From the NCBI RefSeq assembly GCF_001427785.1, contig NZ_LMHM01000016.1, positions 158,974 through 194,732 on the forward strand: DNA of 35,759 nucleotides, written 5' to 3'. How positions within the stretch are numbered: the stretch's first letter is position 1; each line of letters opens with the position of its first letter. This document shows, piece by piece, positions 22,448 to 29,330 of this stretch. This stretch comes from Lysobacter sp. Root690 (GTDB lineage: Bacteria; Pseudomonadota; Gammaproteobacteria; Xanthomonadales; Xanthomonadaceae). Under the pieces are notes generated by a model that saw only the letters and a program-made list of their open reading frames with translations, was not told the DNA's origin and did not search any database. The position numbers and the translations under genes were made by a program.

Positions 22448-22830
22448 GGTGCGTCCGCCTTGTCGTTGCCGTTGCCGACGCTGCCGCCGAGCAGTTCCTC
22501 GGTGCGCAGGCCCAGCCGCGCGATGCGCTCCAGGACCAGCGGCCATTCCTCGTGCAGGAAGCGTTCGCGCTCGTTCATGAGCAATTTTCTGGAAGCTTCT
22601 TCGGTCACGTACATGCCCAGTCCTCGGCGTTTTTCGACCAACGCCTCGTCGGCCAACTCCTGGTAGGCGCGCGAGACAGTGATGGGATTGAGTTGATATT
22701 CCGCGGCGACCTGCCTCACCGAGGGCAGGGCATCGCCGGGCTTGAGCACGCCGTCGAGCATCATCGCGACGACGCGTTCCTTGAGCTGGCGATAGATCGG
22801 AGCGCCGTCGCTCCATTGGATTGCGGTCAT
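22444..22830 (-). CDS. YtrA-subfamily GntR repressor
   Basis: This 128-residue regulator has a winged helix at about residues 10-78 (PIYRQLKERVV, ALPSVRQVAAEYQLNPITVSRAYQEL, EKRRGLGMYV) and a short helical tail of about 50 residues. Such a tail is characteristic of the YtrA subfamily, which dimerises without a large effector domain. It is encoded in front of ABC genes, as in Bacillus ytr, and should repress its own operon through the inverted repeat at 23357-23380. The Xanthomonas regulator HpaR1 belongs to the same subfamily. The start is 4 bases after the stop of the preceding gene. Confidence 0.92.
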   Translation of the reverse strand: MTAIQWSDGAPIYRQLKERVVAMMLDGVLKPGDALPSVRQVAAEYQLNPITVSRAYQELADEALVEKRRGLGMYVTEEASRKLLMNERERFLHEEWPLVLERIARLGLRTEELLGGSVGNGNDKADAP

Positions 22831-22834
22831 GGGT

Positions 22835-23329
22835 TCAGCCCCGCGACAAGAAGGAGAAATAAGGCATCACGAGATTCCGTCGGTTGCGACGCGCGGCGGT
22901 CCCGGCCTTGCGCTTGGTTTCGTTGCTTGCCGACTCCGCGGCAGGAGGGGTTTGGAGGGAGTTGGCCACCGCGCCCAGGTCGGCGACTTCGCTGGCCAGA
23001 CCGCCGGCGAAGGCGGCTATCCCGACCGCGGTGGTGCTGCTTTCGAGCTGCTGGGCGCGCGCCTCGATCCGGCGGGCGACCTGGGCGACATCGCTGGAGC
23101 GCGCCTTGGCGCGTTCGACGAAGGCGCGGTCGAAACCGATCTGGGCCTTGACCACGCCCAGGTCGAGTTCCAGCGGGCGGGTGGCCGGGGCGTCGGCGGC
23201 GAGCACGGCCATGCCGGCCGGGGAGCCCAGCGCCGGATTCGGCACCGGCATCATCACCACCAGGCCCAGGACCAGGGCGCCGCCGGCGGCCATCAGAGCG
23301 GATATCGAGTTATGGAGCTTGCGGTTCAT
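22835..23329 (-). CDS. Small membrane-anchored protein heading the YtrA operon, unknown function
   Basis: This 164-residue protein has one N-terminal membrane segment (ALMAAGGALVLGLVVMM). A helical extracytoplasmic region follows, including FVERAKARSSDVAQVARRIEARAQQLE with coiled-coil potential. The C-terminal tail is rich in basic residues (KRKAGTAARRNRRN). I do not recognise a named domain. It is the first gene after a strong promoter and operator, with an AGGA ribosome site, and is followed at 4 bases by the GntR gene. By context it may be an accessory or sensor part of the ABC system. Confidence 0.78.
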   Translation of the reverse strand: MNRKLHNSISALMAAGGALVLGLVVMMPVPNPALGSPAGMAVLAADAPATRPLELDLGVVKAQIGFDRAFVERAKARSSDVAQVARRIEARAQQLESSTTAVGIAAFAGGLASEVADLGAVANSLQTPPAAESASNETKRKAGTAARRNRRNLVMPYFSFLSRG

Positions 23330-23356
23330 CTTGAACGTCCTGCTCGTTAGTGGGCC

Positions 23357-23397
23357 GGTGTTGTATGCAACTATAACACCAGCTCACGGCATGTCAA
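23357..23397 (-). promoter_or_regulatory. Sigma70-type promoter overlapped by a 24-bp inverted repeat
   Basis: On the minus strand, TTGACA (23392-23397, perfect -35) is separated by 16 bp from TATAGT (23370-23375, -10). A 24-bp inverted repeat at 23357-23380 has 9-bp arms GGTGTTATA and TACAACACC, matching at 8 of 9 positions. It covers the -10 box and the expected transcription start. It lies 27 bases before the first start codon of the YtrA operon. This arrangement implies autorepression by the YtrA-type regulator. Confidence 0.8.
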
Positions 23398-23466
23398 TCG
23401 CTCTTGACCCAACTGAAGTCATACTTGGCGCCCGCCGTCCCCATCGCCCCCTGCGAGCCCGCCCCG

Positions 23467-24108
23467 ATGACCTTCCCGCCGCTTTCCCGTCCGCGCCCGG
23501 CCCGTATCGCCGGCCTTTCCGTCCTGGCATGTCTGGTCCTGGCCGCCGGCAGCGCCGCCGCGGCCGGTGGCGGCCTGCTCGATCGCAGCTTCCGTCCGCT
23601 GGCCGGCAAGGTGCCGGTCGATCTGAACAAGGCCTACGGCGGCGACGTGGTGCTGGTGGTCAACACCGCCAGCAAATGCGGTTTCACCCCGCAGTTCGAG
23701 GCTCTCGAAGGCCTGCAGTCCAAGTACAAGGCGAAGGGTTTCGCCGTCCTCGGCTTCCCCTCGGGCGATTTCCGCGCCCAGGAATTCGAGGACGAAAAAC
23801 AGATCCAGGAGTTCTGCACCCTGACCTACGGGGTCAAGTTCCCGATGTTCGAGAAGGTGCACGTGATCGGCGATCAGGCGACGCCGCTGTACAAGGACCT
23901 GGCCAAGGCCGCCGGCGAGGCGCCCAAGTGGAATTTCCACAAGTACCTGATCGGCCGCGACGGCAAGTTGATCGCGAGCTACGGCAGCAAGGTCAGTCCG
24001 GACGATCCCGGCATCGTCGCGGCGATCGAGCGCGCGCTCGGCGCACCGCGCGCGAAGGGCGGGGCGGCCTCGGCGTCGACCTCGGCGGCGGCGAAGAAGT
24101 CGCCCTGA
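23467..24108 (+). CDS. Exported glutathione-peroxidase-fold protein
   Basis: A 213-residue thioredoxin-fold peroxidase candidate. An N-terminal signal (RPARIAGLSVLACLVLAAG, then SAAAA) suggests a periplasmic location. The peroxidatic cysteine is about Cys71 in NTASKCGFT; a normal Cys codon is used, not selenocysteine. The Trp/Asn pair is present in WNFHKYLIGRDG. The usual GFPCNQF segment reads GFPSGDF, so the Gln of the catalytic tetrad and the nearby Cys are replaced. A Cys at IQEFCTLTYG could be the resolving one. The C-terminus has an Ala/Ser-rich tail. Start is the ATG at 23467. It would detoxify hydroperoxides, probably using thioredoxin-like donors. Confidence 0.85.
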   Translation: MTFPPLSRPRPARIAGLSVLACLVLAAGSAAAAGGGLLDRSFRPLAGKVPVDLNKAYGGDVVLVVNTASKCGFTPQFEALEGLQSKYKAKGFAVLGFPSGDFRAQEFEDEKQIQEFCTLTYGVKFPMFEKVHVIGDQATPLYKDLAKAAGEAPKWNFHKYLIGRDGKLIASYGSKVSPDDPGIVAAIERALGAPRAKGGAASASTSAAAKKSP

Positions 24109-24123
24109 GCATCGCGGATTACC

Positions 24124-24143
24124 GCTTGCGCGCCATCGCAAGC
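24124..24143 (+). terminator. Hairpin after the peroxidase gene
   Basis: A perfect 7-bp stem, GCTTGCG with CGCAAGC, over a 6-base loop, begins 16 bases after the peroxidase stop. No T-run follows. It is a likely transcription end or messenger-stabilising hairpin. Confidence 0.45.
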
Positions 24144-24244
24144 GCGCACAGCCGAGCGAATCTGCGCACGCGGTCGGGTTTTCGCCGCGTCCGCGCCATT
24201 CGTCGCCAGGAACTTAGCGGCTTGTCCGCCGTCACACTGGAACA

Positions 24245-24273
24245 TTGCCGGCATAGCGCCGGCCCGCGACAAT
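24245..24273 (+). promoter_or_regulatory. Weak candidate promoter for the FKBP gene
   Basis: TTGCCG (24245-24250), a 17-bp spacer and GACAAT (24268-24273) make a sigma70-like pair about 95 bases upstream of the FKBP start. Each box matches consensus at four of six positions, so chance is possible. Confidence 0.25.
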
Positions 24274-24367
24274 GTCGGGCTGGCGCCCGGTCGCGGCGTA
24301 TCGATCCATCGCTCCGGGTTCGCCCCTGGAACATTCAGAGATTTGCAACTTAAGGAGCTCTACCCCG

Positions 24368-25312
24368 ATGAAGGCTTTCGTGCGCGGCGCAGCCGTGTTG
24401 ATCACTACTGCAGCGCTCGTGAGCGGCGCCGCCTCTGCCCAGGACAAGTCCGTGCTCGCCAACGACCGTGAAAAAATCAGCTACGCCATCGGCCTGGACG
24501 TGGCCTCCTCGCTCAAGCCGGTCGGCCCGGACCTGGACACCGCCGCGTTCGAACGCGCGGTCAAGAACGTCTTCGACGGCGGCAAGCCGCTGATCACCCA
24601 GGACGAAGCGCGCACCGTCGACACCGCCCTGCGCGCGCGCATCGCCGCGCGCGACGGCAAGCCGGCCGCGGGCGCCGCGCCGGGCTCGCAGCCGCCGCCG
24701 GTGGCCAAGGACAAGGTCGGCCTGCTGATCGGCACCTTCATGGTCGGCCCGGCCCTGCAGCAGATCAAATCCGAAATCGAAGTGCCGGTGCTGGTGCAGG
24801 CCGTGCGTACCTCGCTGAGCGGCGGCAAGCCGCTGCTGGCCGAGGGCGAGGCGCGCACTCTGCTGACCAATTTCAGCGAGCGCATGCAGGCCAAGGCTAA
24901 GACCGAAGCGGCCGCCGCCGGCGAAAAGAATCTCAAGGACGGCAAGGCGTTCCTGGAAGAGAACAAGAAGGTCAAGGGCGTGTTCGTGACCGGCTCGGGC
25001 CTGCAGTACATGATCCTGCGCCAGGGCTCGGGCGAGCGTCCCAAGCCGACCGACAAGGTCAGCGTGAACTACAAGGGCACCTTGCTCGACGGCAAGACCT
25101 TCGACAGCTCCTACGATCGCGGCCAGCCGGCCGAATTCCCGGTCAACGGCGTGATCCAGGGCTGGCAGGAAGGCCTGGCGATGATGCCGGTCGGCAGCAA
25201 GTTCAAGTTCTGGATTCCGGCCGAACTGGCCTACGGCCCGAACGGCGCGCCGCCGAGCATCGGTCCGAACGCGACTTTGACCTTCGAAGTCGAGTTGCTC
25301 GACATCCTGTAA
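24368..25312 (+). CDS. Periplasmic FKBP-type prolyl isomerase with duplicated N-terminal domain
   Basis: A 314-residue isomerase/chaperone. A signal peptide ends at ASAQD. Two FKBP_N-type helical dimerisation units follow at about residues 35-95 and 114-176. Each has an IG pattern, an AV helix and a GGKPL...EART motif, joined by a Pro/Gly-rich linker. The C-terminal FKBP domain (about 210-314) has VNYKGTLLDGKTFDSSYDRG, VIQGWQEGLAMMPVGSK and FWIPAELAYG, with the ligand-pocket residues in place. MIP/FkpA proteins usually have one N-terminal unit. The start has AAGGAG 10 bases upstream. A paralogue follows at 25452. Confidence 0.93.
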   Translation: MKAFVRGAAVLITTAALVSGAASAQDKSVLANDREKISYAIGLDVASSLKPVGPDLDTAAFERAVKNVFDGGKPLITQDEARTVDTALRARIAARDGKPAAGAAPGSQPPPVAKDKVGLLIGTFMVGPALQQIKSEIEVPVLVQAVRTSLSGGKPLLAEGEARTLLTNFSERMQAKAKTEAAAAGEKNLKDGKAFLEENKKVKGVFVTGSGLQYMILRQGSGERPKPTDKVSVNYKGTLLDGKTFDSSYDRGQPAEFPVNGVIQGWQEGLAMMPVGSKFKFWIPAELAYGPNGAPPSIGPNATLTFEVELLDIL

Positions 25313-25451
25313 TCCCCCCGCTGCGCGGGTCGCGGCCGGGAGCGGCGGCGGACGCGCGCAGACGCGTAGCGTTCAGTTGCCGGCCGGCAACGTGTGCAGC
25401 CGGCGCGGTTTCCCACCTTCCGGATATTCAGTCTTTCAGGAGTGCAGTTTG

Positions 25452-26318
25452 ATGAAGCCTTTCATGCGTAACACCGCCCTCGCGTTCGCGGTCGCCTCGA
25501 TGGCGCTGTTCGCGTCGGGTTGCGACAAGGCCGGCAAGCCGGCCGGCGACAAGGCGGCCGAAGCCAAGCCCGGCGACAAGTCCGCCGACGGCAAGAGCGA
25601 GGTCAAGGTGCTCGGCGGCATGAAGACCGAGAAGGAACAGGACAGCTACCTGATCGGCATGGACATGGGCCGTTCGCTGGAACTGCTCAAGGACGATCTG
25701 GACCTGGCCGTGCTGCAGAAAGCCATGCAGGCCAACATCAAGGGCGACAAGGCCCTGTTGACCGACGAGGAAGCCCAGCAGATCCGTCAGCGCCTGCAGG
25801 AAAAGGTCCGCACCAAGCAGATGGAAAAGATGGTCGCGCTGGCCAAGACCAACCTGGCCGACGGTGAGAAGTTCCTCGCCACCAACGGCAAGAAGCCGGG
25901 CGTGGTGACCACCGCCTCGGGCCTGCAGTACCAGATCCTCACCGAAGGCAAGGGCGTCAAGCCCAAGGTCAGCGACACCGTGCGCGTGCATTACAAGGGC
26001 ACCTTGCTCGACGGCAAGACCTTCGACAGCTCCTACGATCGCAACGAACCGGCGGTGTTCCCGCTCGGCGCGGTGGTCCCGGGCTGGCAGGAAGGCATCG
26101 CGCTGATGCCGGTCGGCAGCAAGTTCAAGCTGTGGATTCCGAGCAAGCTCGGCTACGGCGAGCAGGGCACCCCGGGCGGTCCGATCGGCCCGAACGCGAC
26201 CTTGGTGTTCGACGTGGAACTGCTCGACATCGTCAAGGGCGACGCCGGCGGTCCGGGCGGTCCTGGTGGTCCGGCCGGCGCGGAATCGGCCGCGATGGGC
26301 GACGGCCACAAGCATTGA
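25452..26318 (+). CDS. FKBP-type prolyl isomerase lipoprotein (MIP/FkpA-like)
   Basis: A 288-residue isomerase. The signal ends in a lipobox, FASGC, with Cys24, so the protein is predicted to be membrane-anchored. A Lys/Ala/Gly-rich linker follows. A single FKBP_N domain lies at about 58-125 (EQDSYLIGMDMGRSLELLKDDLDL). The C-terminal FKBP domain runs about 160-265 (VHYKGTLLDGKTFDSSYDRN, VVPGWQEGIALMPVGSKFKLWIPS). A Gly/Pro-rich tail with a His-containing end (GDGHKH) could bind metal. It shares a 51-nt identical block with the upstream paralogue. An AGGAG ribosome site lies 9 bases before the ATG. Confidence 0.93.
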   Translation: MKPFMRNTALAFAVASMALFASGCDKAGKPAGDKAAEAKPGDKSADGKSEVKVLGGMKTEKEQDSYLIGMDMGRSLELLKDDLDLAVLQKAMQANIKGDKALLTDEEAQQIRQRLQEKVRTKQMEKMVALAKTNLADGEKFLATNGKKPGVVTTASGLQYQILTEGKGVKPKVSDTVRVHYKGTLLDGKTFDSSYDRNEPAVFPLGAVVPGWQEGIALMPVGSKFKLWIPSKLGYGEQGTPGGPIGPNATLVFDVELLDIVKGDAGGPGGPGGPAGAESAAMGDGHKH

Positions 26319-26351
26319 CGCAATGAAGCGCGAATAAGCCAACGGAAAAAT

Positions 26352-26411
26352 GGGAACGGGGAATGGACGGTTCACGCGCTTGCGCGTGGGATCGTTCCAT
26401 TCCCTGTTCCC
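26352..26411. repeat. Nested inverted repeat between FKBP and ugd genes
   Basis: Outer 16-bp arms at 26352-26367 and 26396-26411 match at 15 of 16 positions (GGGAACGGGGAATGGA and its complement). Inside, CACGCGC (26373-26379) pairs perfectly with GCGCGTG (26382-26388). The cruciform-like structure lies downstream of the FKBP gene and could terminate transcription. The GGGAATGG-type arms resemble dispersed Xanthomonadaceae intergenic repeats. Confidence 0.6.
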
Positions 26412-26469
26412 TGTTTCATTTCCGCTGTCGATTCGCGCTGTTCGCTTCACCTAGAACGAGAACCAACGC

Positions 26470-27819
26470 ATGCGCGTCACCATCTTCGGCACCGGTTATG
26501 TCGGCCTCGTCACCGGGACCTGCCTGGCCGATGTCGGCCACGACGTGGTCTGCGTCGATATCGACGCGGCCAAGGTCGAGGGCCTCACGCGCGGCGTGAT
26601 TCCGATTTACGAGCCCGGCCTGGAGCCGATGGTCAAGGCGAATCACGCCGCCGGCCGTCTGCACTTCACCACCGATGCGGCCGCCGCGATCGGCCATGCC
26701 GACCTGATCTTCATCGCGGTCGGCACGCCGCCCGACGAAAGCGGCAGCGCCGATCTCAAGTACGTGCTGTCGGTGGCCTCGACTATCGGCCGGCATATCG
26801 AACGCCCGGTGGTGGTCGTGAACAAGTCGACCGTGCCGGTCGGCACCGCCGACAAGGTCGAGGCGACCATCGCCCGCGAACTGGCGTCGCGCGGCGTGGA
26901 TGTCGCCTTCGATGTCGCCTCCAACCCCGAATTCCTCAAGGAAGGCGATGCGGTCGCCGACTGCATGCGCCCCGACCGGATCGTGATCGGCGCGGCCAAT
27001 CCGCTCGCGGTGGAAAAGCTCAAGCGCCTGTACGCGCCGTTCAACCGCAATCACGAGCGCATCGTGGTCATGGACCTGCGCTCGGCCGAACTGACCAAGT
27101 ACGCCGCCAACGCGATGCTGGCGACCAAGATCAGTTTCATGAACGAAATCGCCAACATCGCCGAGAAAGTCGGCGCCGATATCGAGATGGTCCGCCAGGG
27201 CATCGGCTCGGACCCGCGCATCGGCTGGCACTTCATCTACCCCGGCGCCGGTTACGGCGGCTCGTGTTTCCCCAAGGACGTGCAGGCGCTGTCGCGCACC
27301 GCGCAGCAGCACGGCTACGACGCGCACCTGCTCGACGCGGTGGAAACGGTCAACGACAACCAGAAGGGCCACCTGTTCGAACTGATCCAGCGTCATTACG
27401 ACGGCGCGCCGATCGCGGGCAAGACCTTCGCGGTGTGGGGGCTGGCGTTCAAGCCCAACACCGACGACATGCGCGAAGCGTCCAGTCGTACCTTGCTGGC
27501 CCAGTTGTGGCAGGCCGGCGCGCGCGTGCGCGCCTACGATCCGGAAGCCAACGAGGAAGCGCATCGCATCTTCGGCGAGCGCGAGGATCTGGTCCTGTGC
27601 GACTCGGCCCGCGCCGCGCTCGCCGACGCCGACGCGCTGGTGGTGGTGACCGAATGGAAGCAGTTCCGCAGCCCGGATTTCGTCCGCGTCCGCCAGGCCC
27701 TGGCCGATGGCGTGATCTTCGACGGACGCAACCTGTACCATCCCGACGAAGTCGAAGCGGCGGACCTGGCCTATTACGGCATCGGCCGCGGCCGCTCGAT
27801 CCTGATCGACGGCGCATGA
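26470..27819 (+). CDS. ugd: UDP-glucose 6-dehydrogenase
   Basis: This 449-residue cytoplasmic enzyme oxidises UDP-glucose to UDP-glucuronate with two NAD+, supplying exopolysaccharide and lipopolysaccharide synthesis. The N-terminal Rossmann motif is GTGYVG at residues 7-12. [13 protein letters not shown] and [11 protein letters not shown] follow. The catalytic Cys is about residue 266 in [11 protein letters not shown]. The central helix region [20 protein letters not shown] and the C-terminal UDP-binding domain with [15 protein letters not shown] are complete. Start ATG at 26470. slyX follows after 16 bases. Confidence 0.96.
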   Translation: MRVTIFGTGYVGLVTGTCLADVGHDVVCVDIDAAKVEGLTRGVIPIYEPGLEPMVKANHAAGRLHFTTDAAAAIGHADLIFIAVGTPPDESGSADLKYVLSVASTIGRHIERPVVVVNKSTVPVGTADKVEATIARELASRGVDVAFDVASNPEFLKEGDAVADCMRPDRIVIGAANPLAVEKLKRLYAPFNRNHERIVVMDLRSAELTKYAANAMLATKISFMNEIANIAEKVGADIEMVRQGIGSDPRIGWHFIYPGAGYGGSCFPKDVQALSRTAQQHGYDAHLLDAVETVNDNQKGHLFELIQRHYDGAPIAGKTFAVWGLAFKPNTDDMREASSRTLLAQLWQAGARVRAYDPEANEEAHRIFGEREDLVLCDSARAALADADALVVVTEWKQFRSPDFVRVRQALADGVIFDGRNLYHPDEVEAADLAYYGIGRGRSILIDGA

Positions 27820-27835
27820 GCCGTCTTCGCCGCCG

Positions 27836-28081
27836 ATGGATGCAATGCCCGTGAGCTCCGAACTTGAACAGCGTCTGGTCGATCTGGAAACGCGCGTCGC
27901 GTTCCAGGAACATGCGCTGGGCGAACTGAGCGATGCGCTCGCCGCCGCGCGCAGCGAGGAAGCACGCAACACCTTGCTGCTGTTCCGCGCGCTGGAAGAG
28001 ATCAAACACCTGCGCGCCGCGATGGCCGCCAGCCCGTTGACCGGCGATGTCGGCAGCGAACCACCCCCGCCGCACTATTGA
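27836..28081 (+). CDS. slyX: SlyX family protein
   Basis: An 81-residue (or slightly shorter) coiled-coil protein. The SELEQRLVDLETRVAFQEHALGELSDAL segment is the SlyX hallmark, followed by a second helix and a Pro-rich end (PPPPHY), as in other SlyX proteins. Function is poorly defined. In-frame starts at 27836, ATG 27845 and GTG 27851 are all possible, and the last two are closest to typical SlyX length. It lies between ugd and the DUF2058 gene in the same direction with small gaps. Confidence 0.9.
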   Translation: MDAMPVSSELEQRLVDLETRVAFQEHALGELSDALAAARSEEARNTLLLFRALEEIKHLRAAMAASPLTGDVGSEPPPPHY

Positions 28082-28091
28082 ACACCGAGCA

Positions 28092-28877
28092 ATGAGCGAC
28101 ACACTTCGCGATCAACTGTTGGGCCTGGGCTTCAAGCCCGCGCCCAAGCCCGAGCGCAGCGAGCGCAAGGGCGACGACCGCCGTGGCGGCGGCCCTGACC
28201 GGCCCGACGCCGCGCGCGGCAACAACAAACCCGGCGCCGCGCGCGCCGACGGCCGACGCGCCGACGGAAAACCGGGCCCGCGCCACGACGGCGCGCGCAA
28301 GCCCGGCGAGCAGCGTTCCGGCAAACCGCCGGGCGCGCGGCCCGACGGCGCCCGCGGCGATCAGCCGCGACCGGCGTCCAAGCCCGGCGAAGGCCGCAGG
28401 CCCGATCAGCGCGGCCCGCGTCCGGGCGCGCCGGGCAAGCCGCGCACGCGCGAGGACATCGATCTGGCCAAGGCGTACGCGATCCGCGCCCAGCGCGAGA
28501 AAGACGAACGCATCGCCGCCGAGCAGGCCAAGCAGGAAGAGGCTCGTCTGCGCCGCGAGGCGCGGGCCAAGCTCACCGAGTTGGTCAAGGACAAAGGCCT
28601 CAATCAGGCCGACGCCGAAATCGCCCGGCATTTCCCCTATGGCGGCAAGATCAAGCGGGTCTACGTCAATGCCGAACAGCTCAAACAGCTCAACGCCGGC
28701 GAACTGGGCGTGCTGCAGCTCGAAGGCCGCTATGTGCTGGTGACGGCGGATTTGCTGGCGCAGGCGGAGGAGATTTTCCCGCAGGCGGTGGCGTTGAAGG
28801 TCGACCCGAATGCGCCGGCCGAGGACGATCCGTATGCGGACCCGCAATATCAGGTGCCGGACGATCTGGTCTGGTGA
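28092..28877 (+). CDS. YaiL/DUF2058-family protein with long disordered insertion
   Basis: A 261-residue protein; E. coli YaiL has about 179. The N-terminus MSDTLRDQLLGLGFKP and the C-terminal half are typical DUF2058: DIDLAKAYAIRAQREKDERIAAE, then FPYGGKIKRVYVNAEQLKQL and VTADLLAQAEEIFP. Between them, about residues 16-116 are almost only Arg, Gly, Pro, Ala, Lys and Asp, and so predicted to be disordered and highly basic. Such a tract could bind nucleic acid; this is inferred. The gene is close behind slyX. A strong terminator follows at 28969-29001. Confidence 0.88.
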   Translation: MSDTLRDQLLGLGFKPAPKPERSERKGDDRRGGGPDRPDAARGNNKPGAARADGRRADGKPGPRHDGARKPGEQRSGKPPGARPDGARGDQPRPASKPGEGRRPDQRGPRPGAPGKPRTREDIDLAKAYAIRAQREKDERIAAEQAKQEEARLRREARAKLTELVKDKGLNQADAEIARHFPYGGKIKRVYVNAEQLKQLNAGELGVLQLEGRYVLVTADLLAQAEEIFPQAVALKVDPNAPAEDDPYADPQYQVPDDLVW

Positions 28878-28914
28878 GTGGGGAAGGGTGAGGTTGTTGT
28901 TGTGATTGCGAAAG

Positions 28915-28941
28915 CAACAGCAACAGCAACAGCAACAGCAA
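28915..28941. repeat. CAACAG hexamer tandem repeat
   Basis: Four perfect copies of CAACAG plus half a copy, immediately after the DUF2058 gene and before its terminator. Non-coding; it could vary by slippage. Confidence 0.85.
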
Positions 28942-28968
28942 ATCCCCCGCGCTGAGGTTCGACCCAAT

Positions 28969-29001
28969 AAGGGGGCTGCGCTAAGCGCCGCCCCCTTTTT
29001 T
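28969..29001 (+). terminator. Rho-independent terminator
   Basis: GGGGGC (28971-28976) pairs with GCCCCC (28990-28995). An inner GCGC/GCGC stem over a TAA loop extends it with one internal mismatch. Six T residues follow directly at 28996-29001. This is the clearest intrinsic terminator in the window and ends the ugd-slyX-DUF2058 unit. Confidence 0.92.
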
Positions 29002-29110
29002 AAAGTGGGCACCGGATAGCGCGATCTTGCTGACTTTCAGAAGCTTGAAAGCTCGGAACCGAAGCCGAAGGTCAAAAGACAAAAGCGACAAGCCGAGAGC
29101 AAGAGTTGAG

Positions 29111-29176
29111 AGCTAAGAGCTACAAAGCTAAAAGCTAAAAGCTAAAAGCTAAAAGTTGGAAGTTGGAAGTTGGAAG
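29111..29176. repeat. Seven-base tandem repeat array
   Basis: Two degenerate AGCTAAA-like units are followed by four perfect copies of AGCTAAA (29126-29153), then three perfect copies of AGTTGGA (29154-29174). Phase is kept across the change of unit. The array is AT-richer than its surroundings and non-coding. It is flanked by inverted repeats at 28991-29010 and 29231-29250. The rest of the 28878-29330 spacer has no gene I can support. Confidence 0.88.
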
Positions 29177-29230
29177 CCACGCTGCCTTCGATAGTCCACC
29201 GCTTACAAACCGAAGCCGCCGCAATACATT

Positions 29231-29250
29231 GCCCACTTTGTAAAAGGGGG
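29231..29250. repeat. Inverted copy of the terminator tail
   Basis: GCCCACTTTGTAAAAGGGGG is the reverse complement of 28991-29010 at 18 of 20 positions. The two arms bracket the 7-bp repeat array by about 220 bp on each other. It supplies an A-rich/G-run that could act with upstream pairing as a terminator for minus-strand transcription from the hydrolase gene. Confidence 0.6.
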
Positions 29251-29330
29251 CACGCGCCTTGCGTCTTTGAACAAAGCCGATGCACCAGCGGCGCGGGGGA
29301 TTCGCTCCACCCCGCGAACCAATACGAAAC

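Noticed and set aside
23404-23466. Longer glutathione-peroxidase start at TTG 23404
   Set aside because: The extra residues lack similarity and push the export signal away from the N-terminus; the ATG at 23467 gives a normal signal peptide.
28915-29176. Possible CRISPR array from the short tandem repeats
   Set aside because: Units are 6 and 7 bases with no spacers, and no cas gene is nearby.
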